Origin: Zygnema circumcarinatum
Lineage: Eukaryota; Streptophyta; Zygnematophyceae; Zygnematales; Zygnemataceae
Assembly (NCBI GenBank): GCA_037447605.1
Contig: CM074804.1
Coordinates: forward strand, 6,166,162-6,230,161
Reading direction: 5' to 3'
DNA: 64,000 nucleotides
Shown here: positions 9,701 to 21,569 of the stretch, in pieces
How positions within the stretch are numbered: position 1 is the stretch's first letter
Layout: each line of letters begins with the position of its first letter
Notes under the pieces: model-generated
Told to the model about the DNA's origin: nothing
The model's input: the letters and a program-made list of their open reading frames with translations, nothing else
Database searches by the model: none
Translations under genes and position numbers: made by a program

Positions 9701-12588
9701 TCCGTGGAAGAGGAGGGCGCGGCTGAGGATGGCACGCCTGTCGTGCAGTACCCCACGGGGGCAGATGTGACCGGGCGGGCGATCGACCTTGTCCAGCCTC
9801 AAGGTCGCATTTTCTCTTGCTTGTTCCTATTACTGCTACTTCATTGTGCTCCAGAAGCACGAGTTCGTTTCAATTAATTGATCTCTAAGACGTAAGGTCG
9901 GCGTGCATATCAGTGCTTGACCTTTCACCGTCTCTTCCACGGTTAGCATCGTTGCCATGGTTATGTGTATGTATGGCCAGTTTTTGCTGTTGGCGACGTT
10001 ATTTTTCACACATTTTTAATCATCAACCCCACTGTATATTTACAAACCCTGCGTCACACGACTGCTTCTATTGATAAATAAGTGAAGTACTTTCCATGGA
10101 AACTGACAGCTCGAAACTTTCGCCATCATTTGTGGGGAAACATCTCTCAGGCCCCAAGTATTCATTCACATACGACAAAGTTTTTGGACCACAGGCGTCT
10201 CAGAATATTGTCTTTCAGGAGATCGAGCAACTTGTGCAGAGCGCCCTTGATGGCTACCGGGTATGTAAAGTGTAACTCAGTCTTTCCATGGCATTGAGTC
10301 AGCTTCTGAGTTCGCTCCCCTAGCTTGGTGTAACCCTGCTAATTCACAATCTCGTGGTTTCAGCCCGTGCTTTGAAGATCTGGCCTTTGACGCTTGTTAC
10401 TTGTGTGCAGGTGTGCATTTTCGCCTATGGGCAGACGGGGTCTGGGAAGACTCACACGATGCTCGGGCAACCGGACGACGAGCAGCAGCGAGGAGTCATC
10501 CCTCGGAGCTTGGAGAAGATATTTGACTCGAAGCAAGTTGCGGAAGAGAAGGGCTGGCAATTCTCAATGCAGGTAAGGGGGTCCAGTTGTTGTTGTTTGC
10601 TGTTAGGCATGATCGGATGTGCACAGCATTTCAGCAAAAAATCAGAAGCATTTCAGCAGCCTTTGATTTGTTGCCTGGAGTGGCTTAGCTTAAAAGTTTT
10701 TCGAGCGCATTTACTAAGCAAAATGTAGTTTGTGCTGGAGCAGGCGTCCATGTTGGAAATATATAATGAGACTATCCGTGACCTGCTTGTCAACCCAGCT
10801 CGGGCAAGTTGTATTGGAGCCGCTCCAAGTGCAGATAATAAACTTTACGCTGTGAAGCATGACGCTGGGGGCAATACACATGTATCAGATTTGACACTTG
10901 TGGATGTCAACAACAAGGATGAAGTCTCCATGTTGATCTCAAAGGCTGCAAAGGGAAGGTGGGAAGCTTGCGCGACTATTGAGTCATGTTGATGTTGACT
11001 AAGTTTCCATGGTAGAACCTTCAATGACTTATAGCCGTCGTATGTCTGTAGGTCCGTGAGGTGTGCACAGACGTTTACCAAGATTGAATTTTGGAGATAG
11101 GACTAGTTTTTTAGCGTTGCAGCTTGCGGATAAAGCTGTGTATGATTGGTTAGTGCAGCAAAACAAAATGCTAATCTTTTACACAAAACCTCACAGGTCT
11201 TTTGATGTATGCCTTTTCATACAGTCATTCAAAAGTACTGAAAGTGCAGAACGTTTTCTTGTGTAGATCTGTAGCCAAAACTGCTATGAATGATCGATCG
11301 TCGCGAAGCCATTGTGTGTTCACTCTCCGAATCATGGGTGTAAATATGGTAAGATGACTCTCTTACCTTGATTAAGCCCACCCACCAGTTTTTGTCTCAT
11401 TTGCATTGTGTAGCATTTCAAATAGAGGCTCCCTTAGGAAGTCTTTTACTCTTTCCTTCATGCTGTCAATTTTTCGAAGCGCCAGGATGTATTGAGGCCT
11501 TTTGTTGTCGTTCTTGACACCACGTTTCTTTTTTCTTTATCAGCAAACGTTTTTTAAACACATGGGCTCACGATGTAAATGCAGGCGACAGACCAAAGGG
11601 TGAATGGTGTTCTGAATCTAATTGACTTGTCCGGGAGTGAACGACTCTCTCGAAGTGGAGCGACTGGAGACCGATTGAAAGAAACACAGGTACGACAAAA
11701 CTACCTTGATAACCCCGTCTCAGCAGTCAATGGGACGTTTGGCCAATTGCTTTGTATGGATGTGTACTTCTGGCGCTTGAGCTGCTTCAGATAATGAAGA
11801 GCTATGGAATCAACCTGAGTTTCTAAAGCAGCTTCCACGAGCTCAAGGTCACCAGTCATGATCAATTCCACCATACATTGCTTCGTATTCATGAGTTCTG
11901 CATTCTTTTCATGTTGAAGTATCTAGGGATGTACGTTAACAGCCATCAAGCAGGGTTTTCTCCTTGATGCTTAGTTAGTTTGACTGTTCGAGCAGGTATC
12001 AGGGCTGCGTGAACAAAGGGATTGTATTTGGAAGTCACAGTAGGAGGCTAGCTCTTTCGCTGGTAAACTTGATCCTGGCTTACAAGCCTGGCTGAGATGG
12101 CGGCATTGCTGCGCAGGCTATAAACAAGAGTCTCAGCGCTCTGGGAGATGTTATCTGTGCCATAGCCAACAAGGAATCCCATGTGCCATACCGTAACTCC
12201 AAGCTGACATACTTGCTTCAGGTGAGAGCACTCTTCACTCCTTGCCTTTGGTTCACTTCAGTTCATTACGTTATATAAGCACAAACTACCTGGACAGTGA
12301 TAAGCGCAATGTACGAGCAGTGGTTTATAGGATACACGAAGTTTTCCCATGTCATATTGTTAGCCGATAAGGTCTTGGAGCTTAGAAGCTTGTTACTAAA
12401 CTTTTTGTTTTATGTACATTCGGCAGCCATGTCTTGGAGGGGACGCCAAGACCTTAATGTTTGTCAACGTTGCACCGACCAAGCAGTCCCTCAACGAGTC
12501 GCTGTGCGCCCTCAGGTTCGCTGCCAAAGTGAACGCATGCGAGATTGGTGTTCCGCGGCGCCAGGCGGTGCATCCAATAGAAGCCTGA
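6293..12588 (+). CDS. Kinesin-14 (ATK1/KATA-like minus-end motor)
   Basis: Predicted 822-residue C-terminal-motor kinesin of the plant ATK1 type (family size about 790), a minus-end-directed motor that organises spindle poles and mitotic microtubule arrays. Exons: 6293-6355, 6539-6745, 7035-7133, 7262-7406, 7573-7682, 7871-7990, 8276-8353, 8469-8594, 8825-9034, 9217-9291, 9404-9550, 9656-9803, 10151-10260, 10411-10572, 10744-10958, 11267-11348, 11585-11689, 12117-12221, 12427-12588; phases agree at every junction. A basic N-terminus (KKRR) leads into a coiled-coil stalk (about 90-455), the kinesin-14 neck [14 protein letters not shown] (461-474), P-loop GQTGSGKT (553-560), switch I NDRSSRSH (680-687) and switch II DLSGSER (713-719). 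It ends with [11 protein letters not shown], as ATK1 does. Intron 9551-9655 has a GC donor. An open frame continues upstream of the ATG to 5786 but is low complexity, so I chose the internal Met. Confidence 0.95.
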
Positions 12589-13608
12589 ACAGACTCTGCC
12601 CAGACTCTGAGACTCCACGTCTGCCAGAATGGAGGCACGCCTGTGTCTTTGCAGCAATCCTCGTGTTGCCACTTTCTGCTTATTGTACATCATCAGCATC
12701 ACCTTCAACTTTGTCTGTTGGACGTGGCATCTTGAGTAGTTGGGTTCTCGGTGAGCAAGACAGTTTCTCAGTAATGCTGTTTTTAAGGAAAGTCAGACGG
12801 TGGTGGTAAATGGCGACCAGCTCTGCTGCCTTGCCCGTTACAGTCATGTGTGTTTATTTTTTATTTCTTTTGCACTTCAAGAACTGGTGGTTCTCTCCAG
12901 ACTCTCGTAGATTCAATAGGGCAGACACAATCATGTGGCTCGTTGAAGGGTTTACTTTTGCAGAAGAAAGCACAAGCGCTGCTGCATTTGCGGTTGCTTT
13001 GTTGTTCCAGATATCATTGTATTCCGCTGCTCTGTGAGAGAATAAAACAATTGAGAAATACGGTCGGGAAAATTTGGCGTGGAATGTTGTTTACCACCAG
13101 GCAAGGACGGTCTATAGCAGAACGGTCCTGCGTCAGAGTGGCATTGCTCTCCATCACGACACAAACCGGATTCAACCACTTTTATATTTGTTGTCGCGTG
13201 TGTCGGGATTCGTGCTTCCATCGCATGACGAGGGAAGACGGAGCCCTTGTTTCTCCCAGTCGGCTAGTGGGACTGTTCTAAGTTTCCACCATTTATTGCC
13301 AAGATTGATCTGCCATTTGCATGAAGGCTTGCAAACGTTGCGTTGCATTAGTTCCTTTGCACGGCGCCTAACACTGAGACCATTCCAAGGCCTGCAAATT
13401 AGATTGCAGAGAGCGAGCGAAACCAAGGAGGCTGATTACAGAACAACGTTCCGTCGTGCGCACGCTGCATCTTGAAGGGCACAGAGAGCGCCGTGGCAAG
13501 CAGTCAATCACGTTCTGGAACTCCCCACACACAACAGCTTCTCCCTGCGTAAAAAGGAAATTGTGCTGCAGGCACGCAGCAACAATTGGGCAACAATTGG
13601 ACTGGTGG
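12589..13608. other. Convergent intergenic region
   Basis: About 1 kb lies between the stop codons of kinesin (+) and the TBL gene (-). It should hold both 3' untranslated regions. The open frames here have no recognisable domains, and I see no other gene. Confidence 0.6.
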
Positions 13609-16501
13609 TTACGAAAAGGCCCAAGTTAGCATTTGCAGAAGAAACTCATTCCAGGTGTCGATTGCTCCGGGCAAGCACCAATGCAAGCAGTCTTGGGGCG
13701 GTTTTTTGCCTGCTACGACCACTTGTACTTTCCTACTCCTAAAGGTTCCCGGGTGTGCGTCTGCTCGAAGACCTGCACTAGGGGCAATGTCCATAAGCAT
13801 GATTCGCGACCGGTTTATTGCGGTGCTATCAGACGAAGCCTTCCTGTACACCTCCAGCTGATGCTGAAGAATTGCCTCACCAAAAGGATTCGGCGTTCGC
13901 TCTGTATCCTTAAGAATCGTTTTCCGTTCAGCACAAGAGCCCCCTGTGTTCCACTCTCCGCCTGCATAGTGATCAGGTGAATATGTGCGAAATATGGTGA
14001 TGCCTTTGTGTTGTTCGACCACATCCTTGAACACTGTCTCCATGGCAGTTCGGAAGCCCTCAACATTGGAAATGGGATTTTCAAGTTCACGCTTGGGCTT
14101 CCAAAAGAAATAGCCCACGGTTTTCCCACCCACCAGATACGCCGCAGGCTTCACCCACCAGTGCCCCGAACACAACAAGACCACATCAAAGTCGTTGATT
14201 CGCTTCAGCCAACGACTGTCGGTTTTGTCGAGGTGAAGTTTCCGAAAATCTTTTGGCATGTCGGGATCATCCGGGTCTTCATCATGGACCAGCCAGGCTG
14301 ACCACATACGAGATACCATCACTTCATGGCGTGGGAAAGAATACCGGTGAATTAGCTTGCTCCCCTTGGAAATAGGGACTTCCACCTGAGAAAACAAACG
14401 CACTCCCTTTGCCCTGTCAGCTAAGTGAATCGACTCAAGTAGACAACATTGCAAAACCGCTGTTGAAATTCAAACGGAAACGAAAAACTGGAAAGAAAAA
14501 ATCACAAATTTTCTCTGATTATTCGTTGGTGGATACCAAATGAGGCCACATTTATAACAGAAAGGAGATTCTCTTACTTCAAAGGATACTTCACCATCAA
14601 ATAGAACCCATATGGCTTGAGCAAGAGGCCTGTCATAAATGACTTCCCAAAGGCCCTGAGCACACCTGGCTAAGCAAACAGAGCAGTGACTCCAGTTGAT
14701 TTCGCGCCAGTGAGTCTCCAATGAAAACAATGGATTTTCCGCGCATGATGCGGAAAAAATCATGGGCATCGAAGAGAGGCAGGCTGCACCCGCTTGGCTG
14801 CCACCTCCATCCCTCGTAATCTCTGTCAGGCCGTCCGTTTCCGTGGCAATCTTGATGCTCTGAAATGTACGAGCACGTAGCATTGTTGTAGAGGGGTACG
14901 GCAGGAACTTGGATCCACTTTCCATGAAAAAGATCGCAGTCCTTTGGCACTGGGCCCTCCAACAGCATCGCACAATTCAGTACTCCATCAGCCGCTGAAC
15001 GTTCAGTCCCAGCCTGGAGATAAACAGCGATGAAGGCAATCTCTTATTGGAGAAATCATTCATTTCCCTCCACAACACAGACTTGAAAAGAGTCGATATC
15101 ATGAAGGGCTGCACCGTTTTTGTGTGGCAGCAACATGTGAATTTAGGCACGCTCTTTAATTGACTGGAATTTCAAAGAAGAAAGGAATGCCACTCAGGGG
15201 TGACACAGTTTCTATTTGCATACATCTTTGACCAAGGCATGTTTAAAACTCAGCTACGAAGCACTTAACAAGGGATGGGAAACGGGGTCTATAGGAATAG
15301 TTATGCTGCGTAATGGTGAAGAGCTATGTTAATTAGCATGCCTCCCAGGCATGCAGCCATGAACAATGCCCTTTTCGGACGGACATGTCACGACCAGAAA
15401 TATCTAGGCTTCGCATGAAAAGCGGATATTTTCAACGAATGGGGAAGTGAACAGGGGCTCAGCATTAACCCAGAAGAATCATCTTTCGACTTTCCCGAAA
15501 ATGCAAGGAAAACCAATTCTTGTAGGCCAAGCGGTTGAGCTGTCAAGAGTCTAAAAAACACAAGAAAAAAGGTGATTGGAAACAGTCTTGGCGTTGTGGT
15601 GTTTTTCGTAAACTGCACTGGACAGAAAGTAACTCTCCTGTCGACTGCAAAGCTGTATCGAAGTTAAGCTGGGACTTGGTTTGAACGAGATCAACATTTG
15701 AATGCTCAGTAGTGAACTGAAATAAGTCCATCACAGTCGTACTCCTGTGCAAAATTATTCATGTCTTCCCCATAACGGACAGAAGTCAGTGGACATTAGG
15801 AAGGCATTCCCTGACAATTCACAAGATTCCCTTGCCTGTCAGTTACAGAATCATACTCGGGAGCTGCTTCGTCTTCTAGAGGTCAGTAACAACAAAAGCA
15901 ATGCGGAGTTGAACATGCTAGTCCCAAAGTGCCTTCGGCTTTCTTAATTCGGGTTTTCATATTGGGAAAAATAGGATTAGCGATACCAGCCATATGATGT
16001 TTCAGTTAATGAACTACTGCTTCTCTGCATATGAGCAGAAGACATGTCCTCATACTGACACTTTTGGAATGGAAAACGCTATCCAACTGATCATGCAAAA
16101 TGTCGATCGTTACAATCGACAGTTGCATGGGAAGATGCCAGTTCGACGACGTTTGAAACAAGGGCAGGAATAGCAGGGTTTGCATCAATAGCAGTGGAAA
16201 CAGACTCACCAGCAGCGCCGCGCACTCTGTCATTTCCTAAAGTCTGCTGAATGTCCTCGCCTTCGGTCGACCCCGTTGCGTTTGGCGGTGGCAACACATC
16301 CTCAGTTTGCGGAACATAGCTGCGCGCCTCAGCTGCAGGTGCGCTGCGGTTCAAACTCGGGTAAAAGAGAAAGCTGACGAGAATGAACACTGTGAGCACG
16401 CCCACGATGACAAACGCTCCACGCAGAAGGTCTTTGCGCCGCGGCATTGGAAGGGCCATCCGCGGAAACCATCCTGGAAGAGACGCCATGGCGAGTCCCA
16501 A
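13609..16501 (-). CDS. Trichome birefringence-like (TBL/PMR5) wall polysaccharide O-acetyltransferase type protein
   Basis: Three exons, 16501-16114, 14994-14666 and 14385-13609, give 497 residues, normal for the family. An N-terminal membrane anchor (about residues 27-49, rich in V, F, L and I) marks a type II Golgi protein. The TBL domain begins near CDLFHGKW (149-156). It has the conserved Trp-rich segment EGWRWQPSGC, the esterase motif GDS (222-224, in FIGDSLARNQLESLLCLL), HWWVKP, and the C-terminal DCLHWCLPGAIDTWNEFL with DxxH at 471-474. GDS and DxxH together supply the Ser-His-Asp triad used by characterised members to acetylate xylan, mannan or pectin; the substrate here cannot be told. 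Translation could also begin four codons later (MASLPGW). Intron 1 is 1.1 kb. Confidence 0.92.
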
Positions 16502-16627
16502 GGCCTACGGCCCTCGCTCCTTTCCTCCGCAGTGCTCCCTCCCCTCCCTCTGCAGCACGCGGGCTCGAGGCGGCCCTGCTTCAGATCCATTCAGGCGGCG
16601 GCCGGGGGGCACAGTTTCGCAGTGTGT

Positions 16628-16677
16628 TCCGTACGATTTCGCCGTACGGTACGAAAGTGCTGGAGGTACAGTACGGG
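16628..16677. promoter_or_regulatory. GTAC motif cluster upstream of TBL
   Basis: Four GTAC cores lie in 50 bp (ccgtacga, ccgtacggtacg, agtacggg), 130-180 bp upstream of the TBL ATG on the minus strand. The GTAC core is the known recognition core of plant SBP-box factors; that any bind here is inference. Confidence 0.5.
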
Positions 16678-16756
16678 AGCACGCGCTGGCGGATCGATCG
16701 CCTCGCAACAAATATGTCGAGAGATGGGAGGGCGACGAGCAAGCAAGCTCAAGGAG

Positions 16757-16807
16757 GGAGGCAGGGAGGCAGGGGCAGGGAGGCAGGGAGGCAGAGAGCA
16801 GGGAGGC
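16757..16807. repeat. GGGAGGCA microsatellite
   Basis: Short purine-rich array of ggga, ggca and gca steps. The same pattern recurs directly before the aspartic protease ATG at 52645-52690. Confidence 0.8.
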
Positions 16808-17883
16808 AATAATCTCGCAGAAATTGAAGGAGATCTCGGAATGCGGCTGGCAGCAGAGCTATTTGCTTGCTGCTTCCCTCCCGGGCTTGGCGCTCGAATC
16901 CTCTGCTGCTGATCAGTCGCTCGGGCTGCCTCCGACTCCGAAGATTGTATGGATCTTATCCGAGTTTGTTACGGATCCTGTGATCTGAGATTAGCTTTGC
17001 TGCTAACCTACTCTGAAGAATGCCTAGCGACTGTGTGATTTAATTGGCTTTGGTGAAGGAGGAGATAAGAATCTAAGTTAGACCTTGAGGAAAGCGCAAC
17101 TTAAGGGACCTTGTACCCGGATCTGACTTCCGGCGTCCAGTGGCTGCTGCGCTCTACCGTACCTTCAACATTAACAGACCGATGATTCAGATTTCTTTGA
17201 TTCTCTCTCTGACAGTTTTTCAGACCATCGGATCAAACATTCGAATGGTTACGAACCATTGATTCGCGACCCAGCCAACCATTGGCAATGGTTCGAGAGA
17301 AGCACAAGCATTGCATTACACAAATCAGCGGTGGCCTTGCAGCCTTCATCGCTGAGCTTTTACAACAGCGGACATCACCTAGACTGCTTCGATAACTCCT
17401 GCCCCTTGCCTGTTGCTAAGAACATCTGGAAATTCTGCAGACAGCAGTCAATTCTATTTTTTTAAATAGGTCAGAAGAACGAGTTCAGCTCTTCTAAGCT
17501 GTGATCGCGAGGGACAGATAATATCTAGCAGCCAAACACTGACAACTCTGGTACTGAATGAGAGCCAAATTGCAGAGCTTGCGCCGACATGCCCTGCCAG
17601 CTCAATTTGATACGCGCTTACTGCCTGAGAAGGGTATCTTTTTGCCAATGTAAAGTTGATGGCTGCAAGGAGACCAACAATATCCTCACGAAGTCGAACA
17701 TCCAGTCCCGCCTCTACTTGAACAGACGTGGTCACGTCCTGATTCTCTGTCTGCAGGCCGTGGCAGCCCCTCCTCTTCAACTTGCCTAAAATTGTTTCCT
17801 TAAATAGTCATCCACGAACATGCTCCCCAAAGGGAGCAACGGCGGCCCCTTAAGAACGACCGCACTAACTTCTTTACACCCGT

Positions 17884-20800
17884 TCACGTATCAGTCGGTT
17901 CCTTCGATTCAAAATAAGTTAAGAGGCCCAGTGCTGCTATTTGAAGCATACGGTGGCGAGCCGATTTTGAATTTTTTTTGAATCTTGACCAGAAATGCCG
18001 GACTTGCCGTCCGGTAGGCCCCGTAAATTCCATGAAAGGTACGAGTACTAAGTTGTCTCGATATCGATGGCAAATCCTGTTCAAGCGATGCTGCTCCCAT
18101 GGATGCTCCAAAAAGTAATCGCTCGAAGGATCATTGAACCAGTCCTCCAAGAACTGTCAAGAGAACAGTACGCGCGCTAAGGCATGTCAGACTCACCAGC
18201 TCCTTCCCCACTTCAACGGCGAATAGGGGCTTCTAGAGCTGACCACGCATGGTAAGAACTCACCCATGGCTTACCAATACACGCATGGGAAAAAAAAATC
18301 ATAAAAAATATATTAAATTTATTATTATCTTCTAGTTAATTTGTTTTCTACTTCATCATAAAATCTCTCAATTGTATGTAACAAAGAAATGATTCATAAT
18401 CTCCGCTTACAGGAACAAGTGTAGGCAGGAAAGGCTCATAATGCAATGCATCCTTTCATGGCCACACCTCAAGGCCCCACAATGGATTGCCCATCACTGA
18501 GAACTCTCGCAATGACCTCAGCCAAGTTTGGTTTGATCATTGCTGCCACGAATGCAGCCAATACCCCCATTCCACATAACATACTTTACTTCAGAGAAAC
18601 AGCAACAGAGAGTACGCACAGGAGAGCTGACCTGATGAGTCAACGTAGAGTTCCGCAACATGAATATCCCGGAGTTGATGAAGTCAATGCAGCTTTCTGG
18701 TGGCTGCGGGAAAAAAAAACTCTGGTTACGGGGATAACGACCCCCGCAAAAGCCTCCCTTGTTGTCTCCATTTCGCGGGAATAGGCCAATCAGGCGTGTG
18801 GCTGACTCGGGCGGGTCCAGGATTCGCAAGGGATCCTCGGGAAACCATGTCTGGTTTCGCATATCTACACCTTGATTTTCTAATAATGAAAAGTAACCCT
18901 GAAACAGTTCAAGCGACAGCATTAAAAAAATGTCACTATAGGGGATACCTTTACTTTAGAGGACAGCACGATGCCAGCCCAACGGAGCACTGGGACTCCG
19001 CTATCGGCACTTGACGACAGGTTTGAACCAAAACCCTTACAAGGTACTTTCCCTACATGAGCACCCTTAAAACTGTTTAGTCGATTTGAACATCCATTGG
19101 AAGCAGTGTGAAATTGATTGAATTTGGCTTCTTTTCCTGGTGCCAAAGGAAGGTGGATCTGGAAAAGGGGTGTGTCCGACAAATACGAGTCCACTAGATG
19201 CTTAGGTTGAGAGATCACCCCCAATCAAAGAACCAATGCCATCTCTTCAGTCGCCAAAGATAGGTTTAGCATGCTTGTGTTTTCTTACTTTGACTTCCAA
19301 ATGAAGCCCGGCCCTGGAAATGGCTAAATGATGTAACGAATATTCATTTTTAAATTCACTGCGCTAGTGAGAATGTTCAAGACACAACCTACGTGCCTCA
19401 CCTGTGTAGTAAGCTTGGCGAGCCATTGGTCAATGGATAGAGCGTGATTTTCCATGCGGAAATAAGCATCAGAATCGAGGAATATCACCCACTGACAACA
19501 GCATTGCAGTTGTTGTTTAGCAAACTTCACCTGTAACAAACATGAGCACTATCAGTCATGCATCTGAATGGACCCAGCTAAAAGCACACCAGGAAAATAG
19601 CAAGACGTGCACACACGCGGTTGCCTGATGGACGATCAAGTCAATCGGAAAAGACGAGTGGATACTTGGCTCAACAAGATTTTGCAGTTTGCAAGGAACC
19701 GCATGTGCAGACTATAAGCACGAAGATCCCAAAACTTTCCACACACATGCAAAAGTTCAATTCAGAAATGGAGTGAGAAAGTAGAATACTACCCTCAAGT
19801 AAGCACCTTGTACCAAGCCTGCGCTCTGGGCTTTAATGTATCATGGAAATCCTTTCCATTGGTAGCAATAAATCGGTATCCATGTACTATGGCATAATGC
19901 CTGCATGCACACATCCACACTACATAAGTACTTCCATTTGAACAAGAAAAGCTGGATTTCACACAGTCGTTGAGTCTGTCCCCTGAATCAAGTAGAAGTA
20001 GAATCCCCTGAATATGTTCCGGGAAATAATCTTCGTTCCGGGGTGAATCTTCCAATGGTGACGAAAGAGCACAAAGAGCCACAACGAGGTTTCTCAGTAA
20101 TTCCAGACACAATTCACCTGTTTATGAACTTGGAGATAATCCAATAAGGTGGCATGTCTCCAAGGTCTTCAAAGGATGTTCCCATCGCCTCTTTAGAAGA
20201 GTTCAATGCCACTGAACGGCTATCCATATACAAAATGCAGCCCTTCCGATTATTTTGGGTCTCGTCCTCTACGTTTCTTGTCAATGGATGACAGCCTTCC
20301 TGGACAAAACGAGAGCTAGAGAAAGTTACAAGCCATTAAAATGCGATGGTTTTCTCTCCCTCTCCACCTCCCGCTCCCTTTCTCTCTCCCTCTCTTTTTT
20401 TCCACTCGCGCTCCCTCTCCCTCTTGCACTTTCGATGTTTTACGCTTCTCTCTCACTCTCCCTCTCTCCCACGCAGAGTCGCTGTCTTGTCCTCTCCCTC
20501 GCCCTATCTGAGACAGACTTCAAACTCGTGAATACCTACCACCACCTAACCCAAACCTGTCCTGTTTCAAGTAATAACTGGACAGTTAGACATGGATGTC
20601 TGACCTTCGACTAGAAAAAGTTCCCACCCAAATAATAACTCGCACATATCAGTAGAATGAAACAGTGCCTTTAAATACGGCGTCAGAGTTGGGTAGGTGT
20701 TGCACACATCAACTTCATTTCACACCACAAGCGATAAACATACAATCTCTGCTTTAAGTGAGTCAAGAAGGCTGCGAATGATACTATCATAACTGCATTG

Positions 20801-21288
20801 GCAGCAGATATAAAATCAATCTCTTCATTCTGTCGTGTTGCAACTCGAGGGATAAAGGAGTAGCAACCACCATACAACCAAATGCATAATTATAATAGAA
20901 AACCGTACAAAATCAGTGCGAAATGTTATCAGCTTTCCAAGTCTCACCCAGAGCGCACGTGCTCCACATGCCAACATTTGTAAACCCTTGTCCTCAGCTA
21001 TGGAATGTCGTCATACTGCGATGTCTTTCAAAATAATTGCATGACATGATCCAGCTAGTCTAGCAAACTAGCACTAGCACTAGCATTTCACTATTATTTG
21101 CTAATCACAGAAGGGCGACAAGAGAGGCGAAGGCGTACCGGGGGAGCGGGCGCGGTGAAGGACCCAGAAATCGGAGGGAAAAGCAACCACGTGGCTGCCG
21201 CAACAGCTGCCATCAGCGCCAGGCTGGCGGTCTTCCACCGCTCCGCAGCGGGAGGAGGCGGCTCCGCCATGGCTGCCGCTGCCGTCAT
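17884..21288 (-). CDS. Putative type II membrane glycosyltransferase (GT-A fold, GT34-like)
   Basis: Exons (minus): 21288 to about 21130, then 20792-20744, 19900-19807, 19530-19402, 19200-18955, 18898-18632 and 18153-17884; all phases from exon 2 on agree. The product is about 400 residues. The first exon encodes a short Ala/Pro-rich N-terminus and one membrane span (TASLALMAAVAAATWLLF), as in Golgi type II enzymes. Then come a GT-A first strand (MIVSFAAFL), HYAIVHGYRFI, and the metal-binding DxD motif in WVIFLDSDAYF. Acceptor-side INSGIFMLRNS and a C-terminal EQHRLNRICHRYRDN segment follow. This order resembles GMA12/MNN10-type galactosyl/mannosyltransferases (GT34). Donor and acceptor sugars are unknown. 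The exon 1 donor is uncertain (a weak gtcgcc fits phase), and the N-terminus abuts a GGGA tract holding an assembly gap. Confidence 0.72.
20341..20515. repeat. Pyrimidine (CTCTCCC) low-complexity tract
   Basis: Dense ctctccctct steps with a few interruptions, inside the second intron of the glycosyltransferase gene. It gives a serine/leucine-rich spurious ORF on the plus strand. Confidence 0.85.
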
Positions 21289-21296
21289 GGCCTCCT

Positions 21297-21446
21297 CCCT
21301 TCCTCCCTCCCTCCCTCCCTCCTCCCTCCCTCCCTCCCTNNNNNNNNNNTCCCTCCCTCCCTCCCTCCCTCCCTCCCTCCCTCCCTCCTCCCTCCTCCCT
21401 CCCTCCCTCCTCCCTCCTCCCTCCCTCCTCCCTCCTCCCTCCCTCC
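21297..21446. repeat. (TCCC)n tract with 10-N gap, 5' leader of the glycosyltransferase
   Basis: TCCC and CTCC units run for about 150 bp and include an assembly gap (21340-21349). On the gene strand this is a GGGA purine tract ending about 9 bp before the glycosyltransferase ATG. The true length is unknown. Confidence 0.9.
21340..21349. other. Assembly gap (10 N)
   Basis: Placeholder gap inside the TCCC repeat, which an assembler could not span. Confidence 0.99.
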
Positions 21447-21500
21447 AGACGACCCCTTTCTCCGCGACGCCAGCGCGGGATTGAACTCGGCTAGTCGGCA

Positions 21501-21569
21501 CCGTACACGCCCTACCGTACACCGCTAGACGCCCTACGGTACGGTAATTGTACGGTAATTGCCGTACGA
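21501..21569. promoter_or_regulatory. GTAC motif cluster upstream of the glycosyltransferase
   Basis: Five GTAC cores in 70 bp (ccgtacac twice, ctacggtacggtaattgtacggtaatt, ccgtacga), 210-280 bp upstream of the ATG on the minus strand. It includes a tandem repeat of tacggtaatt. Confidence 0.5.

Larger units (their letters stand above)
16502..17883. other. Intergenic region with TBL promoter
   Basis: No coding support. It contains a GTAC cluster near the TBL start, a GGGAGGCA purine repeat at 16757-16807, and at 17220-17295 a stretch related to the TIR element in the NEMF intron (aaccattg/ccattgg words). Confidence 0.5.

Noticed and set aside
12297-12809. 170-residue plus-strand ORF over the last kinesin exon
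   Set aside because: A shifted frame of the true final exon (12427-12588), which reads [14 protein letters not shown] in the correct frame.
13633-14301. Plus-strand ORFs opposite the TBL gene
   Set aside because: Antisense shadows of TBL exon 3; no acceptor or domain support.
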